Of a DNA stretch of 64,000 nt, positions 1 to 15,200 are shown piece after piece (positions within the stretch are counted from its first letter, which is position 1; every line of letters begins with the position of its first letter). The translations under genes and the position numbers were made by a program. The notes under the pieces are model-generated. The model made no database searches, was not told the origin of the DNA, and was given only the letters and a program-made list of their open reading frames with translations. This DNA is from Eucalyptus grandis. Its lineage: Eukaryota > Streptophyta > Magnoliopsida > Myrtales > Myrtaceae. The stretch is taken from positions 186,001-250,000 of the forward strand of contig NC_052616.1 in NCBI RefSeq assembly GCF_016545825.1, written 5' to 3'.

Positions 1-630
1 TGGTCATTTCTACACTTGTGAAAGAGTGCGCACATGCTTGTGAGAGAGAGATGAAAGATGTGAGGCGTAAAATCTGCTAAGAGATGTTGATGAGGTCTCA
101 TTGCTGCATTGCCTGTATCTTGATAGGATACAGAGGTGCAAATTTTCATGTTATTTTGTTAATATTCACATAAAAAATCTGGAGCTTAGTTACAGAATGT
201 ACCAAAGGCTTCTCTATGGAAATAGTGATGAACTGAATAATTGCACCGCCAGAGATATTTAGAAAAGCTACCAATTTAAATTATGATGCCAGGTTTTGAA
301 AGTGAATGTGAACTGCCATCCACATTTCAGAGCCTTGTTTTTGCTGGTCTTACACAAGTATTGCTGCTTTGAAGCTCCAATAGAACAAATATTTGCACTT
401 ACCACTGTTTCAAGAGATGAAAGAGTCGTGCTTTAGTGATGTTGGATGGTGATGTGGTTGAATGTGGTAGATATAGCTTATAATCCATTGCATGGTGCTT
501 GCCGCGTGGATTCGATGAAACTGCAATTGTTACTTTTTATGGGGATATGATAGTGCCATCAATTTCATGCTTTTAATCTTCGGATTTATCTTGCTGGTCA
601 GTAGACTCTATTAACAGATCATATCTGCAG

Positions 631-2342
631 GTCGGAACAATTGCTGCTGGGGGGCGTTATGATGACCTTATAGGAAAGTTTGGTACAAAGCAGGTTCCGG
701 CAGTTGGCGTTAGTCTAGGAATTGAACGAGTATTTGCAATAATGGAGAATCAGGTACTCATATTTAAGATCTATTTGTAATTCTACTTACTTCATTTTTC
801 CCCTTCTTCTCCCTTAATGTGTTTAAGCCTTCTCGGAGATTGTAGGAACTTGTATCTTGACTTACTGTATTAATTGCGGAAGCAGTTCAATATTTCAGAT
901 GCCTTGCAATTATATAGCTTGCTAACCGAGATAATATTCCAGAAGGCATAGATGACCCACTATCTATCGACAGAAATGTGGATGCATCAAAAGATTGATT
1001 ATTTTGTGGCAAAACAAAAGAGTAATAAATTTGTTGTATAGGTGGTACTGACCATTTGAAGGTACTTTCTGGGATTTAGACATCACAAAGGCTATAGGAG
1101 GCTGATGTTAAATATCAATCGGAACCTTAGCTTGTATAGCATACCAGAGCTGAGACATTGTTTTTATGTTTTCTGGGGGTTCCAAAATTTTGCCTAGTTT
1201 TTGGTTTTGAACGTGATAGTAAGATTTTGAGTAATTAATTTCCATTCTGCATTTGGTTCCATCTCTTCTTATGACTACAATCACTCTAGGCTCGTCCTTA
1301 ATCGTGAAAAGTAAATTTTTTGTTTGCTTCATTCTGATTGGAGTAATGTTAGATTACGTTTACCAAAGTTCTTCGAATGGTTATGAGGATAAATACAAAA
1401 AAGCTCTTATTGAAGCTAACCATTCTAACCAATTTATTTGTTTCTGTAATAGCATGCCTGCATTCATTTATGCTTTTTATAACTTGATCATTTCGAGATA
1501 ATAATAGGCCTTCCTATATGAACTGTGAGTGAACTTAGTTGAGGAAAATTTTGATGAGTACTTTTGTTGATATTTCTATGCTAGTTTACGTGAGAGTTCA
1601 ATTTTATAACCTCAGCAGTCACTGGCCCTCTTCACCATTTTTCATATCCTTATACAGGATTGAAATTCCTGAGTATAAAAAAGAAAAAGAAAGGTCTGAT
1701 GAAAGTAGTTTAAATTTTTTCAGAATTTCATCTATTCTTTGCAACTGAATAATAGAATCATTGTTTTCTGTTACCTTCACAGACATCTAATTCTGACAGC
1801 TGAGCTTAACATTCTCTTTTAGCATCTCCCATTTTAGACAGAAGTTAACTACTTGAAAGTTTTAGATGTTCTGTGGATTTTCAGTTGTTGGATTTACGTA
1901 ATGTCATAGACTTGCCTCATTCTGCTGTAGAAATATGAGAAACTTATGGATAATGAGAATATCGTTAGAAAAATGTAATCAGAGAGTCATCTGATTTCTT
2001 TTTTCACATCAACAGATAATTCGACCTACAGAGACGCAAGTGTTGATCGGATCTTTGGGGGATGACTTACCCTTAACTGCAAAACTAGTGAAGGAGTTCT
2101 GGGTGGCCGGATTGAAAGCAGAATTCTTGATCGATAAGAGAGTGAGGAAACACATCGATTATGCCAAAGAGTACCGGATCCCCTGGTTAGTTCTAGTAGG
2201 CGAACGGGAACTGAGTGAAGAACGGGAACCGAGTGAAGCTGTGGTGAAGTTGAAAGATTTTGAGAATGCCAAAGAGGAAGTAGTTCGTAGAAGCGCAATC
2301 GTTCAACTACTTCTCAACCGTTTGGGAGCTGTGAGAACTTAG
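631..2342 (+). CDS. Histidine-tRNA ligase, cytosolic type (3' part: last two exons)
   Basis: Class II aminoacyl-tRNA synthetase that charges tRNA-His. Two exons are visible: 631-753 and 2016-2342, joined in phase 0 across a GT-AG intron. The first carries the motif 3 region (AAGGRYDDLIG, then GVSLGIERVF), which forms part of the ATP/histidine site. The second is the anticodon-binding domain, starting IIRPTETQVL and containing YRIPWLVLVGE, and ends with TAG at 2340-2342. The match is to the plant cytosolic enzyme (Arabidopsis At3g02760, from memory). Upstream exons should lie before base 1: I see no other catalytic exon in 1-630, so that stretch reads as intron. An 18-bp direct repeat (2202-2237) adds six residues to the C-terminal domain. 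Whether the full-length gene is intact cannot be judged here. Confidence 0.85.
2202..2237 (+). repeat. 18-bp tandem duplication inside the HisRS last exon
   Basis: Two adjacent 18-bp units differ at one base and encode ERELSE then EREPSE. The unit keeps the reading frame. The decayed downstream copy of the exon has only one diverged unit at the matching place. Confidence 0.85.
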
Positions 2343-3479
2343 ATTACACTACTACTTTCATACTGAGCATGCTTTTGATGCCATATACAAGCCTCTATCG
2401 GTTGGAGGATGCTGCTTCCAGGAACAAGATTGAAACACTGGAAACGATTATTTAATATTCATATATACGCAGAAAATGTTTGACAGGACTTGCTATGGGA
2501 ATTCTCTGCTGTAGGAGTAAAAAAAATTTCTTTTTCGTTGTAAAAAAGATAGGGAGGGACGATCAGCTTAAGTATCTCTTCTATTGTTTTCCCTATTTAT
2601 CGAAATGCACTCCGTCATTACCCATTTCGATGTTGGAGGAACTTTCAACAGACTTCTTTAGTTCTGTACTCTCAAGGTAACTGAAATTGTATAATTTCTT
2701 TTCCAATTGAAAGTCGCCTGTCTGGGAACTTATAAAATTACTTATTTATTGTGCTCCGAACTTCCCTTAGAAAATGGGAAACTTCAAAGAACTCAGTTTG
2801 GATCGTAGAAAATATCGAGAAAAGTATACATGATTCTACAGATCATTATGTGAATACTTTGGAAAGATTTCTAGTGAATTTGCGAGTATTGTAGGATATG
2901 CAGAAAGTAAAAAGTGGAAGGCACTACAGTCCATTTAGCTCTATGTAGTAAGGTGTCCACAGTTAATTCTAGAACAGAAGGCTTATAGAGCACTGGCTGG
3001 AATGGGAATATGACGAGTCCAAGCTAATGGCAAGACGAATACTTATAACGCAGAAGGCCAAATCTATCGGCATGAAATATGATTTGGGCAACTCGATTAT
3101 ATAAGGATTGACATGGACAATGTGTCGGAAAGTGTGGATATTAGTGCTTATAATCTCAGCCGTGTATCTCAAAATTCTGTACTATCATGCAAGCAAGATT
3201 AGTGAGCTGATCTAAGTTTTGCAAGGAGTCGCATATCATTTCTCGAGAAAATTATTTAAAAAGTTATAACTTATTGCACTTTGAAAAATTCAATTTTAAA
3301 CTTTTCAATTGAGTCTTGAACATTTTCGTATTTTGTCACTTTAGTCTATCCAGCTAATTTTGAACAAAAAATGTTGGCGTAAGGATCTAGTTAGCACTAA
3401 TTGTCATTTATGGTGTATCGGTGCTAATATATATAACTTTTTAAAAAAAATTTCTGATTTTTTTTCCCTTTTTTTTTTC
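2343..3479. other. HisRS 3' flank and spacer, no gene seen
   Basis: Its first part (to about 2530) is the HisRS 3' UTR and flank that is also present, diverged, in the downstream duplicate. The rest is AT-rich with only short chance reading frames. Confidence 0.6.
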
Positions 3480-3975
3480 TTTTCTCCATTGCAAAGCTAG
3501 TGAAGGTGTTATGGGACGCCGAAGTGAAAGCAAATTTCTCAGTCCATAAAAGAGAGTGTAGAAGCACATTGGTAATGCCAGAGGAAACCGGATCCCCTGG
3601 CTGGTGCTAGTAGGCGCACAGGTATTGAGTGAAGGTGTGGCGGAGTTGCAAGATATGAGGAATGCCAAAGACGAAGTAGTTCCTAGAAGCGCCATGGTTC
3701 ATGAACTTCTGAACCGTTTGAGAACTGCGAGAACTTAAATTACATTACTACTTCTACACTATTCATCGATTTTTAACATTACGGGCAAGCAACAGTAGCT
3801 GTCATTAATGCTTATGATGCCAAATGGAAGCCTCCACAGGACCACAAGTTGTAAGATACTCTTCTAGCAACTTGGTAAAAATAATATAAATAATCATTTA
3901 ATATATATATAGAATTTGTTGCCAGGACTTTACTATGGGAATTATGAACTGTAGGAATCAAATCTTTTTATTATA
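3480..3975 (+). pseudogene. Decayed tandem copy of the HisRS terminal exon and 3' flank
   Basis: Base-by-base comparison with 2072-2530 shows the same order of words: the start of the anticodon-binding domain (AKLVK, about 3486), the GGATCCCCTGG block, the AATGCCAAAGA block and the GAACCGTTTGAGAAC block. After the stop position the similarity continues into the 3' flank (TGATGCCA then AAGCCTCC; GGACTT then CTATGGGAATT). Small deletions shift the frame early in the copy, so no domain can be made. No splice acceptor context of the real exon is kept upstream. The offset is about 1.41-1.44 kb, which fits a local tandem duplication that later decayed. Confidence 0.85.
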
Positions 3976-6085
<2,110 letters not shown>

Positions 6086-6087
6086 AC

Positions 6088-6201
6088 ATATATATAAAAG
6101 AATATCCGCCGGAGCAGAGATATCCAGAGACACCAATTTCCGAAGAGGAAGGAGCTCGCAGCGTGGGGTGGGGAGGGGAGTTCCCCCCGTCGTCTTCTCT
6201 C
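6088..6201 (+). promoter_or_regulatory. TATA box and 5' leader of the DUF3754 gene
   Basis: A strong TATA-like stretch (TATATATAAAAG, 6088-6099) lies about 105 bases before the first in-frame ATG at 6202. Spacing fits a plant core promoter with a short leader. Confidence 0.5.
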
Positions 6202-9200
6202 ATGTCATCATGTCAAACCTTAACCACCATCGTTCTCCCTTCGCATCGTTCGCCTGCATCTCCCTCTTCGCGGTCCCGCCGCTTGCCGAGGATGTCTACT
6301 CATCCCATGTTCCCTGATCATCGTCCCCTTCACCTCCTTCTCAAATGCCACGAATTGCCGGTCGAGATGGAGCCTTCATCGTCGGAGAAGCATGAGGCTG
6401 ACTATGACGATGACGACGATGACGACGACGTAGCGAAACCAGAGCGGGTCGTCCGAGTCCCCCGGCAAAAGTACATCCCCGTCACTAAGGCACAGCTTTT
6501 GGACGCCATTTTGACGACCTCGTTCGACGACCCGGACGAAGCCCTTCAGTTCCTCAATGTGTCTCGGTAAGACTTCCTCTCTACTCGTCTTCTTCACCGT
6601 CCTTACCGAATCGCGAAAACTCGATGGTACTACCTCACTCATCTACTTCCGTTGGGCGCCGACCAAGGTGTTTGGACGCCATTATTCATGCTGAACATAA
6701 GGTCGTTCTAGAAGACATGCGGGCTGATTATTCCATCATTTCGGGTTTCGCGGGAAAGGAGGAAACGGTTGATGATGGGAGGCAAAGCCAGCTCGTCGCC
6801 GATGAGATGAAGTCCGGCGCGACCATGAGCGGCGAGGAGGGTAAGATAGAAGTTGAGGAGCAATTTCCTCTAATGTCCTCTACTATCTTGAAGAAACTGG
6901 TTGGTTCTTCCGTAAACAGTGGGAGGAAATGCGGTGGTGATCCATCCAGGTTAGTTATGGCGCCACATAGCAGCAAACGTGCTTCAGAATTCAAGTGAAT
7001 TAAGTTTCTCATTGAGTCGCCCGTTCATTCGTTATTCCAGTTCATGCTCAGGCAAATCTGACTCACAACCACCATTTTTGTTAGAGTCGCTGTGGCCACT
7101 CGTTTCCAGCGGGCTTTCATGCGACTTCTTTGCAACGCACAGTTTGAAGAGCTATCGGCTAGCGATTTAATGTTGACATCCGCATTGAATACTGACTATC
7201 TTCTTACTTTGCCCATATATGTTGACTGGAAGAGAGCTTCTAAGGCCAATGCTATAATTTACAGGTAAACACATCCCAGATAATGGTGTTGAAAGTTTGA
7301 TATTTTCACCTATCTTTATACCGAGTTTGGAATTGCCTACTGAGAAGATGTATTACTGTCGGACATTTTTTATTCCATTGACCTTGTTGCAACCCAATCC
7401 AACTGTTGCACGGTTTCAACTGATGTACAATGCTGATGACATGACATATGATTGCAGCATGCCATTGTTTCTGGTGCTTATATTGTGTTCTCTTTGTCAA
7501 TTTTGTTTTATTCTTGTTCTATATGTGTTTTGATTGCAAGCACTGAATTGTGCAGTTATTTGCCTTTGACTCATTATGTACTAGAGTTCTTGCTATATAT
7601 CAGCTTATCAGGCATGTGAAGAAGCTGCTTGGATTTGATCAAAAAAAAAAAAAAAAAAAAAGCTGCTCAGATGAGAGTGCATGTTCCTGTTCTTACATGC
7701 AAACGCTTGGACAAATTGGGACTGTGGAATCCTGATACAAAAAGCATATTCGTAATGCTAAACAGATAACTATATTTACAAGTGTGTTGTTGCTGATCCC
7801 ACTTAGTGGAATAAGAGGCTAATTTCTCTTACAACTAAAGCAACTGAGAAGCTTGGCTATACTTCTATTAATTTGGGTTTCCATAGTAGAGCTCTGCCAC
7901 TATATCTCGAGTTATCTAGAGTTTTACTCTGCCAGTCTAGAAGAAATTTAGATTGTACTGCTAATTTCTTTTATATTAATACAGTCCAGTAAAGACGAAG
8001 AAGGTTTTTGGATGTCTTAAATAGCTTCTTTACTAATTGTACTGAGTGAGGACATCACTTGGATATTGTTTGCAGTCAATGGATCTTTACCTTTGTTGTG
8101 AGAAAAATATGAAACTTCTCTACAGCAGTGTGTTATATGAAGATGCTATATGAGGATGTTGTCTTTCTCATTTGTGATTTATTCAGTGAATCTATGTGGA
8201 TGACTTGCTGTTGGCTTACGTTTTCTTTCCAGTCTATCATTATCAACTCATATCATACAGGCGGGGTTATGCAACTGAGAGGCAGAGGGGCCTACTACTA
8301 GTTGAAAAATTGGATTACATACAGTCCAAACTTCTGCAAGGCATTCTTGTTACCATATCAAAACCATTGGGGAAACTTGGCACGTGGATGATTGAGGTCA
8401 TTCTTTTCTCTGCAGCATGTTTCTACACCCAAGGACCTCATCTTTTCATTACTGAATGCCTAAATATAAATGAAGGCTGTATGGGTTTAATTCAATAGAA
8501 ATATGCCTTTCATGCTGGAAATCTATTTTCTACAGAACAATAAAATCTGAAGAACATTTTGGATATCAAGAATATAGAGTGAAGGTTGGAAATTTTGAAA
8601 GATGAATCTTGTTTCAGAAAGAGAAAATGAAGGAGAACGGTTTTGAGATGGAAGTTCTGGAGCAAAACTAATTTGATAGGAATCTTCTCCTTTTTCTTTT
8701 TTGATGCTGAAAATTCTGAAAGTTCATTGTGCCTGTTATTCAAGCTTTAGGTGAAAGAAGACTGCAGTTTCTTTGTTATTAACGAAAACAATCTTTTATT
8801 ATGTCACAAGCACTCCTGTAACCTATTATTTCCCATGAAAAGAGAAGATGATAGTTTGTAATATTTTTGGTGAACCGGACATACCCAAACGTTCTTTGAG
8901 GCTTGTCCTTCAGGTTCTGCAAATTAAGAAATGCGGTTCTTTTTTTAACATGTAAATTCTACATATTGCAATTCTTCTAAAGGAATTTGCTTCAAGATGT
9001 GAAAGAGATAAAATTATTATTATTTTTTATTTTACTTATGTCAAGCTGTACTGCCTTACCATAAATGCATCATCTGCGTTTCTCCCTTCAGAGAATATGG
9101 CTTAATTTTATTGTGTTAAACAGAAATTGAAAGGTTCTTATTCCACCGAAGAAGTCAAGGATTGGACAAAGAAGTTTAAGCATTGGGTTTTAGAAGCTTC

Positions 9201-12200
9201 TGACTTGCAGAACTCAGATTTTCTAGAGATCCTTGATGGTACATTTGAAGTAGGGTCACAGTTAAATCAGGAGCTCCCTATCTGGCTTGCAGCCCAAAAG
9301 GCAGTGACACGTTACAAAGGCATCTTATCATCAACTGGACCTCGTGGAAGGCTTTTAAGGAAATTGCTTATATGGACTGGGCTTGTGCCACCAATGCCAG
9401 AAACCCCATTTGAGTTCAAGGGTGATAATGACGAATCAGAACCTTATTTAAGGTTTGTGAACTCAATTTCAGTTTTCTTCCTTTCATCAAGTAAATTCTT
9501 CAATATCTTATTGATCAAATTTTGAAACTAGAATGCATTTTATTTGACATAATAGATTAAGTGTTTATGGTCATGCAGGCCAATCTCCATATCCAGGATT
9601 TCACTTAGTGATGTATGGAGGCCAGTTACAGAGAAATCTTGGACAAACAATGTTTGGGAAGTGTTGAAGACTGGAGTTTCCATTCTCCTTTCGCAATCTA
9701 TCCTTCAGGTATTCAGCTTCATGAAATTTGCTGCTTTTTCAACATTTTATACTTTCATTGAACTATCCTTTTAAGTTGTAGGTTATTGACTAGGTTATCA
9801 AAACACATTGCACTGTTGAGAGTGGCGGTGAGCACGGTCCTTTTTCATTCTGTCAGCCACCAACCTAAACAAACTACAGTAATACGGTTTACCAAACCAA
9901 ACCACACCAAGTTCATTTTCGTAATTTTTATTTCACCCTATTTTGCAATGAAAGTTAAGCTGCTAACTTCCTTTGTTTTATTCGCAAATTTGGTGGCAAG
10001 CCAGAGTCTGTTCTGCTACTTAGTGTATTTCTTCCCCTACAATCAAAAGAGATTTCCTCTAAAATCTATGCAATGACCTACTTCATTTTGAATAGGTTTT
10101 GGTGAACAAAAGCAATAAGGCTGTAGTAGTCTACATTTATGAATAGAGAGAGAAACCATTCTTATATCTTGAAAAATCCCATTTGAATGTATTTATCATT
10201 TTTGGTCTGATGTACTCGTGTTATGGCTGTACTATTGGACGACTATGTGCACTATTAGGTGGTTTATAGCATCACCTAACTAAGCTTTTCGCTGCTTGTC
10301 TTTTTCTACTGTCTTAATTAGGAAGCAGCCTTCCAGGAATTGGTATTGCTCTATAATGAAGAAGTGAACGAAAGTGATGTGCAAGGTGAATCTGAGTCAT
10401 TGCAAGTAAAGATCTATGAGAAAATCCCAATTCCAGATTTGCCGGTAAACACTTCTGATTTCTGACATTACCGTGTTTGTCAATCACTTAATAGTTTCCA
10501 CATGAATCAACAAGCTCTCAACTTCTAGAATTGAATTTGCTTCATTTTTTCCATTTGATTAGGTTATCTTTCCTCACAAAAGGCTATCATTCCGTATCAT
10601 AGACACGGTATGTGGACAGTCTGCTCTCATCATGTCTCAAATGAACTTCTTTTAATTTCTCCAGATTTAGTTCTTCCTTCAGTGAAGTAGATTAGAGTGT
10701 AATAAGGAAAGTGATCTATCTAAATTTCTTCCATTCACATCATCCGCAGCTTCTTGTTTAATTGCCAAAACCAAAATTTGCTACCTGTTTTACACCATTT
10801 CAAGTAACTTCTGTGGTTAAAATGATAAGAACAAAACTTTCATGGTTAATTACATTTAAAATAAGCAAGGTACAAAGGATGTATATCCACTGGATAAGAA
10901 GTCCTTAAAACCCAATACTCATTGAAAATGTTAAGTTGCTCAATATTTGACGCTCATAATAATTTAGGAAAGGTGTTGAGTTGTGTTGAAATAAGAGAAG
11001 ACAAGCCCCAAATCTATCATTTGATACTCCCAAGAAATGCTTACTTGTAGGTGGTTTGTGCTTACATGAAAGAGTCACAAATTGCTCTATGACTTAAATT
11101 CTGGCTTGCTGTTGACTACGTATTATGGGTTGTCGCCCTATATTCTTGATGTTAGTTGGAGAGTTTGGATTAGCGGTGTGCACCAAGTCCACTTCGAGCC
11201 AAGAATCAGCTAAAACCATCCTCATCAAGTTGAGTTCCAGGTTGGTTCCCAAAGAAATCGGTCCAGTTCTCAATACTGAAACCATGGCCTTTATCTGGTT
11301 TGACTCCCGGTTCTTATGTTAGAACCACCTATGTGACCTTGGAACCGACCAACCAAGCTGGTTTCTAGGCTTGAACCAATCTAGAACCAGCACTACACCT
11401 TATTTGAAAAAAAGGAAAGCAAGTTGCAACCAAGAGGAATTGGAACCCAATACCTCAAGTATGAGGTATGTGCATAATACCTCTAAGCTAACAAGAGTTT
11501 ACTTGACGATATCTACAAAATATATATATGGCATCTATGACCTGATTTTTGTGAAAGTAACCCGGTTCTCAACTAACCGACCTGAAATCGGTCAAGTGTG
11601 AAAGATTCGGTTCCTGATTGTAGCGTGAGAAATGAATTACCCAATTCCTGATTAGAGTCTCTCTTGTGAAATTCAGATCATAGATGTTGTATGTTATTTT
11701 CCATTGCTCATGTCCAGGCCAGTTGCAGATCAAGTGTAACCAATAATACCTCTAGGGTCAGTACTAGGTTCTAGCTTTGAAATAGACTCATCCTGGAACC
11801 AATCACCCATAGTCTAGAAGTCCAAGCTGCAATGTTTTTATAAATCTGATTTTTCAATCTCAATCTTCCCTTCAATGATTTCAAGAACTGATACTCCACC
11901 AATTGTTGTAGGGAAACAACATTCTGTCCTTTTTTGTGGTTATTTATTATTCAAAAGCTGGCAGCATACCTCCAATGAAATCTTATGTACCTAAAAAACT
12001 TGTGCTATCTGTCATTACCTTCACATGGCATTTTCTTATCCTAGTTGAACACTACACCTAGTACTTGTGACCCTTGGACATGGAGAGGCCTTACCCTGAC
12101 TACTTATGTGAGAATTTTTGTGAATAGAGTAGTTGCAATTTACATATTTTACTTGATACAGTTGTGACATTACAGCATTGTCCAATATCAGATTATTGAT

Positions 12201-15200
12201 CAGGTATACACTTTACTTGTAGGTGCGCTTGGACATTGCCACAGTAGTGGGACTTCTGGCCTACATTATAAACTACAAATTTGAAGATATATTATCCTCA
12301 CCGTATGGAATTCCTGCCTTTGCACAATTCTTCGCCTGTTTTTAAGCATCCTCCTTTCAGAAGATAGGACGTTGCACATAGGAAAGAACCTATGCTCTAT
12401 TTTTTGGGCATCCTGTAGTCTTCTTTTATATGTTCTTTTCTCCAACTAAAGTCTCAAGCTGATGCCTTTCTACAATTTATGATAGCAGTTGTTCATCTTA
12501 ATTTAGTTGCATCATTCTTAGAGATTTCTCTCATTAAGTCACCTTGAAAGTTTAAGCATCAAAGATGCCATTGCAACATGAACTGCAACCAGCTTTTTGT
12601 GTAGAAGAGTCCTGGAGACCTTGCTGGGGAAGACATAAAGTGTGAGAGATGTGCACATATGTTATAGGATGGCTCTGAAGTTCTAGTTTGGTTTGGGAAG
12701 GAATGGATGGATATTCTTAGGAGGACTAGAAGTTCACAAATCAACTGGTAGGATAGTTTGTACGGATAAAAAATGATGTTTGCTCATCAGAACTTAACGA
12801 ACAATGGATAAGGACATTGGCCATCCTGGACATAAGGGAAGCAACCAAAAAAAAAACAAATGATCAATTTTCTAAGTGCTACATTTCTCAACGTTGGGTT
12901 TCATGATACAAAAGAAAGTTGGGGGTATTTGTGTCATAGTGGGCAAGTTTAGGGTTTTTGGTGACAAAAGAAAGTTTGAGATATTTGTGTCACAGTGGGC
13001 ATAATTTGAAGTTTTTTATGGTATTTGCCCTATATTACAATAAATACTAATGAGATTTTTATTGCTTCCAAGCCTTTCAGTTGTCCTATCATAGTGCATG
13101 CAGATTTTCCTAAAGATTGGTTATATAGGAATTTCTGTTGCCATTTTTTGGCCAAAAGTTTCAAGATGACAATTTTTAAGCTTTAGGGGTATCCTTTTTT
13201 AACTAGGATTTGTCCATTATCTCATGATCTTTGATGAGACAAAATGAAAAAGATGGAAGTCTCTTGCTATGCTCTGGAAACTGCTGTGCCCTTTCGTTTC
13301 CGTGGTGGGTGGACTGCAGAGTCTTATGACTCTTGTCAATGCAAATATCGATGAAATATATTCCACTGCATTTCCCTCAATGTCATTGCAATTGGATTTT
13401 TTAATTCTTCAGTCAAGAGCACTGAAGGATCAGTGTCCTCTGTGTACCAGTACAATGTAGTTAAAGAGATACCATAGGAAGTCCAGTTTCTCTAGAAGAT
13501 CAGCTGCAAAATTAGACCGCAAAGATTAGATGCAAAGTTTGATTATTAAGGTTGGTTATATTGTATAATGAAAGCCTTTGGTTCATTGACTAATCTGGAT
13601 GTGAAATGCAATGCAATTAGTGAAATCTACTAATATTATGCAAATTTTGTGTTCAAAATGCATAGTAAATAGCAGCAAGAAATATGACGTTAAATCGAAA
13701 CCTACATAAAGTATTAAAGACCGACCCAAAAAAAAAAGTATTAAAGGAGCTTCAGCCTGTTGTTCAAAATCTTGACTGGGTTGGCTTGGCTATGTGGTAT
13801 AGTGGAGCAAGAAAAACAATAGCCTAGGGGACTAAGAGGAAACAAGAAGATCAAAGACGAAGATTGGTTACCAACTCTTAATGGTCAAAGCAAACCCTTC
13901 CAGTCTGAATTCTTTATCTTGAAATGACTTCAATGTTGCTTCTGGATTGAACTTTCGTCTCCATGATGAGTGTTCAGAATTTGCCAATTTTTGACTCTGA
14001 CATCTGCTTTTCAGAATACTCAATTTTTCCACTAAAACTAAATGTAGGTCAGCAATATTTCTTGATGCAATTGCCATTAGCGCCCTTGTTATATTTCTGA
14101 TTCGTGTAGTGCTGGGTTACAATCAGACACGAGAGAGGTATCAAGTAAGCAAATATAACTTACTTTTTTGTAATGATTTGACTACAGAAGCACGTTTTTT
14201 TTTTATGTTACTGTTAGTTGAGATTATACTAATGATATCTTTGATGATCTGTTATTGCAGTTATTGGTGAACAGGACTCTTTACGAGAAAACTCTAGCAA
14301 GTGGATTTGGTTCTGTTCATTTTCTTTTGGATGCATCTGAACAGCAACAGGTAAGATGATATTTTTTTCTTTCAGGGCATGAGATTAGCCTATTATCAGC
14401 AGTACATATTTTGAAACTATGGACAAATGGCTTCAGTTTTTAGGTAATCAAATCTTCGACTTTTTGCCATTATATTATGCCACTTGGTCTTCAAGTACAT
14501 GAACACATTCTTTTGGAAGGACTTAATGCAATAAAGGGAGTAAAGACAATTATTCCGAGAATCAGACTGGATATGTTGGTTGGACAAAAAATAATATTAA
14601 ACCCGATCAGTACCTGGCTCTGTTGATTTGGGAGTAAGCCGGATTAATACTGTCCCCTTTCTCGATTACTTTCCAAATTTTGTCAGGTTTTCAAATCATT
14701 TATATTAGCAATACAGTAAAGCAAAGCATTTTAAGAGTGAAATAGGAATATTTATTCTTAATTCTGCAATTTACCATCTTTGATTGTTGCATGCAGTATA
14801 AGGAAGCTCTTTTGGCCTATGCAATCCTACTAAAAGCAAACCAAAACCAGGTTTGCTCTTTCTCCCATTAATGTTTGGTGTGTTGCTTCATTTACTGAAT
14901 TTGCATAAAGCAACTGGTCTAAATTCCCCAGTATGTGCCGCATTAACATGGTTCTAGCAACACCTGTGAAACTGCTTTGTGTTAAAGTGTTGAAGTCATG
15001 TTTTGTAATCGTGTTAAGTTGTATCATTGGAAAGCACTATTTTTTCATTAATCACGCTCTAAAAAACTCATATATATTAAATAAATTCATGGCACCGAGC
15101 AACTGGCAATGTGAGTTATTTGTTTGATTCCAGGATCCAAGTGGACCCACTTAAAATCTTTACTGAACTATGATCAGCCTACTCTAGTAGTGGCATACCA

